From Pyrus communis (Eukaryota > Streptophyta > Magnoliopsida > Rosales > Rosaceae), in the NCBI RefSeq assembly GCF_963583255.1, contig NC_084815.1, positions 12,757,724 to 12,821,723 of the forward strand: a DNA stretch of 64,000 nt, given 5' to 3'. Below the pieces are notes generated by a model that searched no databases, was not told the origin of the DNA, and saw only the letters and a program-made list of their open reading frames with translations. The translations under genes and the position numbers were made by a program. The stretch's first letter is position 1, and every line of letters begins with the position of its first letter. Shown here one piece after another: positions 47,370 through 61,064 of the stretch.

Positions 47370-49335
47370 GCTACAAGATTACATTGACAACCATTGAGTC
47401 ATCCAGCACCACCTAGACATTATGCACTCATGCAACATGCAACTGCCTTCCTCAATCGGAATGCAGGGACATTTTGCGGTTTAATAACATCGAGAGGAAG
47501 ACCAGTAGACAAGAACTCTATCACTTTTAAAGTGAAAATCCCACAGTCTCCCCATGCCACCAACAAGTTTCAGAAATAATTTACACACAATTCAATCATT
47601 TAACTTAACTAACAATTCAATAAATTTTTAACTGACTCGTTGTTTTGTTGTGGACCTCTTCGACTTACAACGATGGGGCCAAAGTCCCTCCTTCACCTCC
47701 TTTGACACGCTTCGAAGGACATCAGGTAACACATAAGAAATTGGAGCCAATTTCATCGTCGCTTTCTCGGAGTGCGTTGTTGATCTTAAGAAGTCATGCA
47801 CAATGATTCTTAAAGCTTTCAAGTTCATCTTGATAGCAACCATGGTTATCAATGTAGAGGGGCATGACATGATTCGACCAACAAAGATGTAGATAATAGC
47901 TTCTCATCCCCCTTCACCGTTTTCAAAATGACAAGTAAGAATGGAGTGCACGATTCACGCTAACAGTATATCTGTAAACAGTCAAAGTATAAAGTAAAAG
48001 ACATGTACAACACTTTTACTGCCCAAAATCATACTCAACATCAGAATTGCACATATTTACATAATTAGCATAGATTATCTTGGATAGTTTACCAGAAACC
48101 AATCGTTTGTGTTGGTGCTCAACATTGTCCCTACCCTCCGAGCCTCTTCGCCATGCTTCTGGAGAAGATACAATTGAAAATGATTGAGCTAAAATGCACA
48201 ATTTTTACTTAAACTTTCACACCAACACAATCCCAACAGTATGGAAACACACAATCAAGAACAGGGTTTATGGACTTACATCGATTGACAACCACCGTTC
48301 CTTGTCAATGAGCAGTCTCCAAAAGTTTGTCTCCTGCCATCATATTCTCAAACGGGCAATCGGAGTAACAATGTCACAAAAAAACATTGATCGTCATCAT
48401 TATAGTCGTTTACTGAATATAAATTCTAATGCACCAAAAGCAGAACACAATGATCACTTACTTGTTCCCAGCATTCTTCAAACTATGGAATTGATAGAAA
48501 TACTAAAGTGCCTCAACCACATAGCCTGAGTCTATTGCTTTAAATGCCGCTCCTCTTTGCAAAACATGTTCCCTCAACTCACCGTCTTGGATTTTTTTGC
48601 ACTTTGTCACGTCAAATATCAATGTCGTGTAATGCACCACTTTGGTCTTCTTTTTGGCTCCTCCTTTGGTGACCCAATCTTTGCTGCCGCCCCAGTGTAG
48701 TGAACTTTCCTCTTCGTTCCAATGTGCTCACCCTCAAGTGTGTAAATAACAACATCATCATCGGAACTCTAAACTTTTGCGTGCTTGTGCGTTATCCTTT
48801 CTCCGACCAGTGCAAGCACCATATGGCACACATCTGCGAGACTTTCCAAATGAGCAGTCCCTACAAGTTCCTGGAAACCTACTTCCTCCACACATTTCCT
48901 TCCCTCTTGATCCCTCGGTTTCCTCCTATTTGCCTTTTTCACCCCTGTTTTGACCACCCTCTAATTCTTCTTTGGTTTCCTGGAGACCATTTCATGCACT
49001 GCCGCAAATTTCACCACCATCTTCTTCTTCTTTTTCCTGTTTTTTACCTACTTTTTTCCCCTCTTCTTCTTCTTCTTCTTCTTCTTCTTCTACTACTTCC
49101 TATTCCTCCTTAACTTCCCTCATCAATGCTTTCACCTCCTCCATCAACTCTTCCACCTTCTTCAACACATTCCTTTGAAAAATATCCTTTTGTGGGCCAA
49201 ATGCCCTACAACCACCTTCAACTTCTTCTTCTTCTTCTTCCTCCATCAAATCTTCCACCTTCTTCAACACATTCCTCTAAAAAATATCCTTTCATGGGCC
49301 AAACACCCCACAACCACCTTCTTCTTCTTCTTCTT

Positions 49336-49366
<31 letters not shown>

Positions 49367-50359
49367 TTCTTCCCCACCGCTTGTCATTTATTGCCAGTCA
49401 TCACAATTACATTTCTCAAAACAAGCATTCATAAACATTCAAAAACATTCACATAGATATTCAAATATTTTCACAATCCTTCATAAAAGTTCATAACTTT
49501 TGAAATAAGGCCATACCTCTCAGCTCTTAGTTATGTACATCTAGACCTGTTCATTAATCGGCTACTTATTCTTTGTTGACCACCGAGGAATTCTTGGGAT
49601 GGCTGCAGGATTAGTCATCTTGCAATAGCGAAGTGGCTTCTCCAGTTGCGCAATTATTTTGTATGCCTACATTTGCACGTACACTGAATTAGTGCTTATC
49701 ACAATCACAACAACTTGACCCTTATGAGTACTCAATCAAACCAACAAATTGTACCTAAAAGGAATAACTAAACTCTTAGTAGCACCATTTGAATCTTTGC
49801 CTCCTTTTACTTCCCCTCGGTTGTTCCTCTTCATCCTCCTCATCTCATTCCACATCACCATCCCATCTTCCTCTCCTCTCCTAACAGCAGCAAAACAGAG
49901 GTTGTCATGTAGTTATTCGAATGATACCTCACCCCATGTATAAGTGTTGAACCTATCTATGTCCTCCACGAGGTCCAAGTACTCTAGGTTCACACCCACA
50001 TTACTCTTTACCCCTCTCAACACACCTTCGGTGAAGCAAACCAGCCTCATCTTCAACGCATCATCCTCATTCTTTAAACACCATTTAAAGCTTGACACAT
50101 ATCAGTAAAACCTTTTTGGTAGCTTTCTTGGGGGCAGTCTTCACTTCACCTTTGCCATTCACACCTTTACCCTTACCCTTGCTACTATCTCCAACAAAAC
50201 CAAATTTTTGAGGAAAATACTTAGGCAACAACCTAATGTTGGAAGGCTTAACCTATAAGGTTCGTCACAATAGAGCCCTGTAATGAGGCAAAAGTCCTTT
50301 TTTGTGAACCGGGTGACCTCATAGCCTATTAAATATGTGAGTCCCTCTAGGTCTTTCAC
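47370..50359 (-). pseudogene. DUF1985-Ulp1 protease-type transposon gene, broken, copy 2
   Basis: Same gene remnant as 5270-8240. The DUF1985 pieces are at 50359-50159 and 50098-49913, the Lys/Glu-rich linker lies opposite the CTT repeats (about 49063-49365), and the catalytic-Cys motif GDCGIFTLKVIEF is at about 47565-47520. Compared with copy 1 the codon-start Met before that motif is changed and the CTT tracts differ in length. The frame breaks are largely shared, so the gene was already dead before the copies diverged. Confidence 0.75.
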
Positions 50360-51700
50360 CCCCTAATTTGCCACTCTACAGATCCATAATTCATGCACCA
50401 ACTACCCACTAAAGGTTAATCTATCAACACTCTCCAAGTGTCCAAAGTATAAGGACCTAAAATCAGCAAGATGTGCATCATTAAACTTGTGACACAAGAC
50501 TCCTAGGACATGACTAGCTTAAGAAAGGTTGTTAACCCTTCCCCTATAAGATTCTTTCTCTTTTGTTGCGAGTTCAACCACCTGATTTGCCATCTCCTGT
50601 ACACATAATAATACAAGCATTCATGACAACCAAATTGAACAACATATACCCTGAGAACAACCAAATACGACAATGCTTATCATTGACACAACAAGTTCTC
50701 ATAGCTATACATCTACTATGAAAATACTTTCATGAGTTAAGAAATACCAAATCAATTCATAAAATTAACAAAGATTCATCGACAAAAATCATTCACAACT
50801 CAACAATATAAATTCAACAAAACAAATTGAAGCACATATATCGTGTACACAACCTGTCAACCACAGTTCATAAACCTACATCTCACCAAATATATACTTC
50901 CACATCAACTAATTTCATCAACCCACTAGCATAATTAACCATAAACACTAAAAAAAGTACATAATTTTACATATATAATGAAATTATTTTCTAGGGTTCC
51001 AAATTTCAAATTTAGTTTCTGGAATCAAGTTTGTCATCGACTTTTGCGGAAACAATGACTCTGAACCCACTCCAATCAAGGAACCACCGAAATTTTTTCC
51101 ATGTAAGTAACTGCTAACCCTCAAACCAAAGATGTTTGAATGTCGAAGTGCACTGAGTCTGGAGACAGGAATCACAACAATACTCCAACTGGGTTTCAAA
51201 CGGCAACGAACTTTTCGAACACTACCAAGGTTTTGAATGAGCACGATGTTGGGATGAGAAGGAGATTTTTGCGAGGAGAAGAAAATTTTAAGGTTTCAAC
51301 TGTTGCTTCTGGTTTCAACTGTTGTTGTCGTGGGGAGGGAGGGGGAGAGTTTAGTTCCCTAATTTTTTGAATTCTTGCAGATACCGTTTTCATTAACTCA
51401 CAGATCTTTTTTAACCCGGTTTTACACTAAGCCCTTTCTGATGGATTCATTTTCAACCGTTCAAATTTAATCCTACAGTCCACATTCTATCCGCACGCAA
51501 TGTCCGCAAATCTCTGTCCTCACCTTAGAAATCGCGTTCTTGACAATGTAATGGTGTTCGGCAAGCTTTGTGCAGAAGATTTTATACGGGCCCAATCACA
51601 AAGTGCTGCCCCAAAACGAAAAACTTCTGGGTCTGGCCCACGAACCAAGTCCGTATGTACTCTGCAATTCTGCTCAGTGAAAGAAAATTACAGAAGAGAA

Positions 51701-54700
51701 ATGGCGGCAACGAAGAGCAAGGCAGTCTACAATGTTTACAGAGCGCTGACCCATGGTCTATCACCATTGCTGTACCTTCACCTCCACTGGCGGAAACTCC
51801 GAGGCCTCGAGCACCCACTCCGATGGCGTGAGCGTCTGGGCCGACCTTCCCTCCCTCGCCCCGAAGGCCCACTCATCTGGTTCCACGCCGTCTCATTAGG
51901 TTTCCTCCCATCCTATCCTATCCAATCTATGTCATTCCTTCAGCTAATTTCATCTCCGTTCCCCCTGTTTGATTACCGGGAAAGTGGAGGGAAAAGAATA
52001 TAGAGATATTGAGCTTAATCAATCTTTAATTGTGATTAATTATTGTGGCGTAATTAAAAACTGGACCCAGGTGAAGGAATGGCTGCGATTCCGGTGATCA
52101 AGCAATGCATTGAGCGGAGGCCTGATTTAACTATTCTGATGACCACTACGACGTCATCTGCGTTGTAAGAACAAAACTCATCTCCCCATTTAACGTGTAA
52201 TTCTGAATTTATTTATAATTTTTCATTTCGCTACATTTGCAGTGGAGTAATAGAGAAACGTCTTCCAACTGGCGTCTTACATCAGGTACTCTTTTAATAA
52301 ATATATGTTTGTATTTTGCGAAATTCGTGACTTTCGCAGCATTCAAAAATTCGATAGATTTTTCTGATCAATTCAATCATTAGATGTAACGCTACATTCG
52401 GGGTCATAACGCCTAATTTCTACCTACAATTTTAATACAATGCAGCTGGAATTGTTAACAAATTGAATACATTTATATGTTGTATAGAGTATAGAGATAG
52501 ATATGTTACTAGCTTATGTAATAGATGGGAATTTGGAAACAATGCTTGGTTTCATCTATCGGTGTCCTTATGGTGACGATGAATATTACTATTGTTCTCT
52601 ATGTCTTAACTGAAAGTACCGATAGCATATTTCTGATTGTGACACACTCAACTTTCAATTGATCAAGTTTGCGCCGGTCGATACACCTTCTGCTGTGGAC
52701 TCATTCCTTGGTTACTGGAAGCCAAATGCGATTGTGCTTTTGGAGAGTGAACTATGGCCAAATTTAATTATGTCTGCTTCAGAAAAGGGTGTAAGTTATC
52801 TTATCCTGTTGTGAATATACTAAATTATGTGAGTGTATTTTTTGAATGATAATGATGGTAATAACACCCAATTAGTACTTAGAAGTGTAGCTCAGTTATT
52901 TTTTTAGGTTTACTCTAAATGAGAAAATATTTTCCATCGTTTAATTTTATTTGCATCCAAATTATTGCTTAGCTTGGCTACCTATAACTTGAATACGTAA
53001 AGTGCAGTTGGTTTTAGATCATTTATATGATTCATATTTTTTCAGATCATGCTGGCATTGTTAAATGCTTGAGTATCTACTAAATCCTTTAAACGTTGGT
53101 CAGGACCAGCGCTTCTTCCTCTTATTTCATTGATGCTATCAAAGTTTTCATTGATCTCCCCATTGGTAAGTGCTGCTACAGATTGCATTGAGTAATCTGT
53201 GTCTTCAATTGTCTTCTCACTCTTTTTCTTGCACGCCATAGAGCAATATGCAGGCCATCCACTTTCAGCTGCTGCATGCCCCGCCTTTTGTGATCAACTT
53301 TTCTGGTGACCTGAAGTATGGTATGTCTCACAATGAAAACTTGTATATATCCTTTTGGAAGTCAATTGGAAAGTCTAAATGTTGTGTTTTGAATCTGGTA
53401 TCGTTTCATAACTATAAATTATAGAAACTCTTGAAGAAGGTGATAATCTATCGTAATGCTAGAATTTATTTATTTTTTCTTGTAATGTTCAGTGGTTGGA
53501 GAATTTGACATTTCTGAGGGAGAGATCAAAAGCATGGAAGATTTAAAAGTACACTGTGCCCACAGGAAGGTTTGGATGGCTTCTTCCATACATAAGGGGG
53601 AAGAAGAAGGTTACTTCTTGCTACTTACTTATCCTTAAGTTCTGGACTGCATATATTGTGTCATGTACATGTAGAGTTTTATTAGAGACCTGACCTGAAT
53701 CATACAATGTCATGCTGCCTCATTACTGGCAGTCGTTGGTTTCTGAAAGTTTCATACAAGTGCTCGATGATTTTATTACGTGAATGCTAGTGCTATACTG
53801 GTGTTTCGTCCTAGTTTGGCGCTTCTTTGGCTTGCAATGTCATTTTCAACTAGAAACTAGTGTTTTTTTATTTTCTTTTTGTTTTGCTTTGTTCATTTCA
53901 CCTTCCATTTCTTAACCCATTATTTTTTCTTAAAGTAGCGACATTCATCTAAAGAATTGTCAAAAATGTTTTTGCATTCATTTATCAGAATATTCTTTTG
54001 CTAGATTATTTCTGTCTGTTGAAAAGCTCACAAATACTATATGCAGTAATACTTGGCATTCACAAAGTGCTGCGACAAGAGTACCCTGACTTGTTAACTA
54101 TTATTGTGCCTCGACATCCACATCATGGAAAAGAGATTGCTCAAGTATGCCATGCATTCAATTTTATTGATGTTTAACGGAAAAAAATGGTATCTATATG
54201 ATTGATTTTTCTAAAGGCACAAAACTATATTGAGATTTACTACCTGAAAAAGAGAATGATTGAACATTACATTTATTAGTTTCATTTCATGACATTGCCT
54301 TAAATAGTGCAGAAATTGTGGAAAGAAGGGCATGGTGTAGGGTTGAGGTCTCAACGTGATAAACTCTTAGGAGACACAAGTATATATGTGGTGGACACAT
54401 TAGGTTAGCATATTTTGAAATCTTTTCCCTACATGATTCTTAGACAAATCTTGCGCAGAAATCATACTCTCATAGTTTACCCCTTGTACAGTGGCTCCAC
54501 AAAAGCATTCTCCCTAACTTCATTATATGTTTTTTCTCTTTGCTTGATTTATAGGTGAATTGAAACACCTTTATAAGTTATCCCCTGTAGCTGTAATTGG
54601 AGGTTCCTTCTTTCCTAGCCTTTCTGGCCATAACATATCAGAAGCTGCTGCAGCAGGCTGTGCAACTTTGACTGGTGAGTAGCTGCTACCAGATCAGAGT

Positions 54701-55755
54701 TTATTGGTTCTTAACATACCATTGATAGCTGCTTTTTCATTTTCATTTCTCAGGTCCTTACATCGGGCATTTTTCAATCATGGTACTGGAAATGCAACGG
54801 TTAAATCCTCTGTCAGTTCTGCAGGTGTGAAGAACCTCTATCCTCTGTCCTTCAAAGTATCACTTGTTGAGACTCTTCATACCTCCAAATTATGTTGGCT
54901 TTTCAGAAATTTGACTCAATATATAGTGATTTGTATAGGGTGGTGCTATCCACACACCTATTCTTACCTCTCACACACCCCTCCTCAATTTCCGGCCGTT
55001 GGATCAAATGAACTGAAGAAGATCAATGGACCAAAATTAACAAGATGTGAGAAGTAAAATGGGGTGTGTGATTCGTGAATAGCATTACTCTTTATTTATC
55101 CTTTTCTGGTTTTAATTTTCTTTTACATCAGAAATCTACCTTTTTATTCAGTAGACTTGAATTGAAATATCGGATGTAGATAGGAAATTCATTAAATGTT
55201 ACGTGTAACCTGTACTCTCTGTTCAGCTGTTTGGGCGAAGCTTTTAGGCAGACATGTCGAATAGGTGATCTTGTACTGCGTGGGTAGAATGGGCTTCGTT
55301 CAGTTTAATCATATGTATGTACACGTGTTAGCTTCATTTGTTGCTTTAGTTGCTACTTTTAGTCTCTGTAAATAAGTCATAACATCTGCACCGAGCCTGC
55401 TTTTGGGTGGGAAGACGGCCTTTGCACGGTAGTACTGGCTGTCTGGATTGTGGATAATTTCTACTTAGGAATAACTACCTGAACCTGTGATTTCATTAAT
55501 ATTTGTTCTGTCTGCTTATAAGAAAATAAAAAATAAAAATCTGTGTAATTTCTGCAGCTTTTTATGTTAATGGTCTTGCAGGTTGGGGGAAAATTAGAAC
55601 TTGAAGAAGCTCTTAGAAAGCTGTTTGGTGATGTCAAAGTTCTAGAAGCACATTGTGCTGCAGCAAAACAAGTGTATCATACCCTATCAAGTGGTGTGGT
55701 TCAAAACGTTTGGAATCTATTAGATATTCAGATTCTCCAACGAGCTTTGAGCTAA
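51701..55755 (+). pseudogene. KDTA: KDTA second copy with premature stop (codon 162)
   Basis: Same twelve-exon structure: 51701-51899, 52071-52164, 52243-52285, 52668-52790, 53046-53165, 53242-53320, 53493-53609, 54047-54144, 54313-54403, 54555-54674, 54754-54824, 55582-55755. All splice sites remain GT-AG. In exon 5 the codon for Arg162 in the NAR motif, CGA in the intact copy, is TGA here (53070-53072). Translation would stop after 161 of 442 residues, removing the whole C-terminal half with PRHP and GGSF...GHN. The other exons are otherwise almost unchanged (for example a silent ATA to ATC in exon 11), so the lesion is recent. Intron 11 has an extra stretch of about 44 bp near 55249. A sequencing error cannot be excluded, but C to T at a CpG is the commonest natural change. 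Confidence 0.9.
54937..55091. mobile_element. MITE in KDTA intron 11 (copy 2)
   Basis: Same element as 12802-12956, at the same intron position, so it was inserted before the copies diverged. Confidence 0.5.
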
Positions 55756-56257
55756 AAAGTAAAAGATCATCATACAACAACAGAAAGGTAGGGTAAAGTT
55801 ACCACTCCCCTTAGCATCCGAGTGTTTTATGCTTATAGTCAATTAGCATGTCCTAGATTAGTAATTTAGTTAACCTGGGTTTGAGCGTCGTGTTGTTTGT
55901 TAAATGTATTCTTCCAAACGACAGCTGATTTTGAGCGTCGTGTTGTTTGTAATTACTATCATCGGGTACAGTATTTAAAATAACTTTTACCCTTCGAGAA
56001 AGGTGAAAAAGCGCTTTGGCAACAATATGTTTTCTTTTATTAAATCCTATGATGTGCCTTGATGTCTAATTTCTGTACAAGATACAGATACTTTGCAAGG
56101 ATAAATGTTAATCCTCATACTGCTTATTCCCTATACACAAGAGATTGCATCTTCACCTGTAAATAAATGAAAACACCAGTATAATGTATATATTTTCAGC
56201 AACAGTCTTTTAAAATGCTTAATGCACTTCTTTGATTCAGCACCTTTGTGTCTACTG

Positions 56258-56680
56258 CTAGCTTGGCATAATGGTATTTCTAGGAAAATAGAAATAATAG
56301 CAATCGCAGATAACTGTTGCTGCTGCTTCCACCACTGCTACAATAATCTCTATGCAGCGTGATGAACTTCTCAGAAAGCCATGAAGGGGGCAAGAGAATT
56401 GATGGCTGCTCATTCCAACTCCAAGAGAGTGAAGTTTATTTTCAAACAGAAACTCGTCACATGGCATAGCTGAAGGGCCAGAGCTACCATGACCGTACTC
56501 TTCGTATTCTTGGTCTAGCAGCTGCTGTAGAACCGGGTGATTCAGGAAATCCACTCTTTCAACAAACCTTCATCTAGCTTCCCCTACTACTACAGCCAAG
56601 TGACCAGGAGGGGCATCCCGGGGTGGCTTCTTTTGACCAACTCCGGCAACCCTCAGCTTCACTTGCAACCATTCTTTTTC
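56258..56680 (-). pseudogene. SAUR-like auxin-responsive gene relic (copy 2)
   Basis: Same relic as 14079-14500 with the same internal TGA between GEAR and RFVER, plus an additional Trp to Arg change in the KKPP(W/R)DAPPGH segment. The shared stop shows the gene was already inactive before the two copies separated. Confidence 0.75.
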
Positions 56681-59481
56681 AGCTTCCAATGTTGCAGATC
56701 ATGCCTTGTCTAGAATATTGCTACATGGGAGGAGCCATATCAATGTGAAGTGACAACTCAGACATTCTTGATAAGGGTTGTTCAAGGTGGACATGGGTAT
56801 TTATTCTTGGGGCTCCCCGGTTTTCACTTCAACAATTTATTCATTTACCGTGCAAAGGCCTAAGGGAAAACACAATAAGGTAAAGTATCTTATAACTGCT
56901 AATTGCATGATATAAAGATAATATCGAGTGAAACATGTCGAGTGATTTGGGTTTTCTGTTAGATTTCCTGCATTACCACCTTTGCTTAGTTTTTTACTGG
57001 GATAAAAGTGAAACCCTGATAACTTGATATGATTGACGTTATCACATCCTAACTTCTTTGTCCATTACACTTTTTGCTAATATGGCAAGCAGTTGGCAGA
57101 ATTGTAGTACTTCTTTACCTTTTTTTGGTGACTCAATTGTAGAGAACTTGAAATGCAAGGGATCTCTGCATTTGGATGAAATTGAATCCTTAAGATAGGA
57201 CAGAATTCTGGCTAGCATGTGTCGGTTGGGGAGTCCTTGGGACCATGATCTTATTTTCATGGGCTCTCACAGAGGAGGATTCTCTCCTCTCCTATTCCCA
57301 TGCACGCATCACATGCATTGGTGGGTGGACATATTCTTCATACCACATACGTATGTAGGAGTCTCTGTTGTATTGTCAAATTTTTCATGCTTTTGCGTAT
57401 GTGACATGTCCTCTTTTGGGGTGGCAACCCGGGGGTTTGGGTGCCGGTGTTTTATAGTAGAACAATGTATGACAAGTTGTAAAGAATTTAAAGAGTTACA
57501 TATTTTTCTTTCATGAATTCATGCTGTTTGCTCTAGATTATTTAGGCTTTGTTATGGTTATTTAGAAACAAACTAGCAAAGGGGATATTCTCTAAACCCT
57601 ATGTTTGGACGAGGAACTTTCAAGGTCTCAAGAAACTTTAAACTCGATTGTTAAAAATGCATTAGGAGAACAATACCAGTGAACTATTCAAACCCTACAA
57701 TGTTATTACAAAAACACTATAAATGCACTACAAAACACTAAACAAGTACTTTTAAATAACACATTGCACTCAAATGTGTCACAGTTAGTTATTTTCGAAT
57801 TCTCTATCTAATTTCTGTGGTGCATTCCGAATAAAGTTGGGCTAAGTTCCATGGATTTTAAAGTCCCGCGTTCAAACACACCATAACGGCAACGTTGGTG
57901 TTTAGGATTGGATTTAATAGCTCACTAGATTCAAAATATGTTGGAAATAAGAAATGAAAGTCAACTTCTACATTATGTCTAGTTAGAGAAGATAGATGGA
58001 TTAATCACTGTATCAACATCTTATAACTAATACATAGTCTCCCTTCAATTTGGACAAATTTAGAGTAGGCCTTCATTTCTTACTTCAACATACTTTGAAT
58101 TTGGCATGTTATCCAATCAATTCTAGGAACTGAAGGTGGCCTAAATTTGATGCTCTTGAACAATTATTTTTTTCGCTTCCATGTTACGTGACAGGTTGAG
58201 AGATAAGTAACATTCATTTAAAAATTTGTGTTACATACAAAATTCTAGTTATAACTAAAAGATTGTCGTACATGATATGTTTTAACTGAACAACGGTTCT
58301 CATACTCAACTTACTACTTGGCAGGAAAGTCTTAACAAATTTCTTTTCCTTCCATTAGAGATCCAAACATGTGCAAAGCATAAATAGTTTGGAAAGTTAA
58401 AAGGTGGATATAATAAGTACTAATTTATTTTTTATCAAATGATAGATTTTGTCAGATTAGATATTAGATTAGCCACTGATAGGGTTCGATCCATACCGTC
58501 ATGCAAGGGCTCAACTCCTTTTTACCACTGTGGTAAATGGCCACTTGTAATATAATGAGTACTTGATTTCATGGATCAACAACTTGTAGGCAGCTTTTCA
58601 TCAAGAAGAACCTGAAAGAATTACAGATTAGTCCTTAATTTAGTACCTTTATCTAATCTGCTTTTTGATTACCATATCCAGGTTAGTCTAAATTTAATTT
58701 GTTGGTTTGGTCCAAACTCTTAATGCTTCAAAACTAAGGGCAATAAACAAGCAAGCAACAATTAAACTGATAATGTCCCTACCAACCCTGAGACAGTTGA
58801 CAAAGAACACATTCTGTATTTTGGAAGAGCAACTTGTATGCTACAGGTACATCGTCATGGTCGCATCTTGTGTCAATGATACAAGAATACGTGAAGAAAA
58901 ATTAATACATAACAGTGTATTATTAGCATGGGATGCTATTGTGACGGTATATCATTGCCATATAAATCCTTGTCCTTATTTGTACCAAATAGAAAGGAAC
59001 ATGGTCATTATGCAAACTTACAGAGAGTAATGTCTTTTCTTTGTTCCCTCTAGTTTTCCATCAATTGGGACATGGAAGCTTGACTTCTCTAGTTTTCCAT
59101 CAATAGGTCATTTGGAATAAGATAAAGTAATATTTTAACATAAAAGATGAAATTTGAAGAGTTGGTTGAAGAGTGGATTGAAATGACAAATTTTAAAGGG
59201 ACAATACTTGGTAATCACCAAGGAGTACCCAATATACTAACTTTGTTATGTGGAACAATTATAAAATGACATGTGTCCTTTTAACTCACAAACAACTTAA
59301 CTTAAACTAGTTGCCAAAGATTCACTACTCTAATATATATCCAAACACCCTTCCTCTCCCTCATTGCCCAACCTTCCATCTCTAGCGAACTACACTCACT
59401 ATTCTAATATCCAAACACCATTCACTATTGGATACTCGAAGAGTGAAGGTTTGGCTACCAATTTTAGGGCTAGTTTGATAT

Positions 59482-60070
59482 TGTGGGAACATGATTTTCT
59501 AGGCCTGTGCACGGGGAAAGAATGATCGGAATGCCCGAAGCCCATGGAATGTAGTCTCGTGGGATAAGCTTAGGCCTACTAAAGATATTATTTCTCTTCC
59601 AAGTAAGAAAACCCTAATTAAAGTCAAATTAGGATATCTTTGAGATTAGACAATGTAATCATAATTCTAGGAAGATTGGGTATCTTATCCTAGATTTCCT
59701 CCTAGATAGTCTCCCAATTTGATAAAGATCACTTTTCCTACAAGAACTCTCAAGATCCCTATAAATATACTAGCCTGAGTATTTATTAGGAGGACATCGA
59801 CATCCATCTCTATCTCTAGGGCCAATCAATCTATCTCTTTCCTTTTTTCTGACTTATCTCTAAGTCTATTATTCTCTACAAGACACATATTCTCTTTGTG
59901 CTTAACAAAGGCCCTTACACCACCATCAATGCGTAGACACATCCATAGAGAACTCATCTCCCTAACGCCCCATCATAGGCTATTCGTCAAGGATGGTTCA
60001 TACCATTCTTTCTTAGAACTACACCCGTGGTTTGATTTTCAAAAGAAGGCACAGCCCGCAACTTTCCTAG
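59482..60070 (+). mobile_element. LTR-like segment with TATA box (copy 2)
   Basis: Same segment as 17304-17890. Differences are single bases only. Confidence 0.3.
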
Positions 60071-61064
60071 ATTGACGTTTTTTTACGTTTTGGATATTTT
60101 GAAGGTCAAGATGGCATATTTCAAGCGGACCAACACGAAAGCAAAGGCAGGTTTTGTTCCATGCGCATCAGGAAGTAAAGGCAGGTTTGGTTTCGTGCGG
60201 ACCAACACCTCTTCATAAGTTTGACTCATAAACTTCTCATCTAAAGTCTACATGTAACTCAGTTCGAGTCCATCAGCACTCATACTGGGGCAAGTCATCA
60301 CGCAAAACTCTAGACGCAATGTAATCGTGCCTAAAGCCCAATTTGCACACTTAAATGATTTTCAACGAAAAATTGACTTCCTAGATGAATTTTGATACAA
60401 GTTAAGTTGGATATGAAAGCTAAGATGCCTAAGATCACTGTACCAAAATTTTTGCAAATCCAATATTTTCATTTTTGCGTACGAAGATACTCGAAGCTTC
60501 ATTCCCGTCAGAACTGAGCAACTATGGGAAAATGAAGATTTCAAGGCCTTACCAATTTTTCCAAGTCACATGTCATATATTCCTAGAAGTATAGGAAGCG
60601 GAGCTACAATGTTCTTATTTTTCTCAAATTTTTCCAGAAGAAAGAATGATCTCAAATCTAGCACACAAAAAACTGAATAGAAAGCTAGCACAAGCAATGT
60701 GTCTCAGCAGCACAAGCAACTTCCCAGATTAATCTGTACCTGTTCGGAGCAAACTGGGTTTCGTGCCATACATCATGGCAAAGATACGGAAGTTAGCTTT
60801 TTGAAGAATTTTGTGAAACTAAATCCTGTATTATGTGGAAGACATTATTCCCGTTTTACCACTCATAGCACATGCTTGACTTTTCTTTGAATTTTGAAGT
60901 TCTTCCCATGAACTCATATAAAATGACATACAACATGCCGCAATGACCAACGACTTCAGGATGCAAACAGTCATGATCAAGTCAACAGTTAACCTAAGGG
61001 TTTCAACAAGTTCAGGATGCAAACAGTCATGATCAAGTCCGCTCTGATGAGCTAAAACCAAAGA

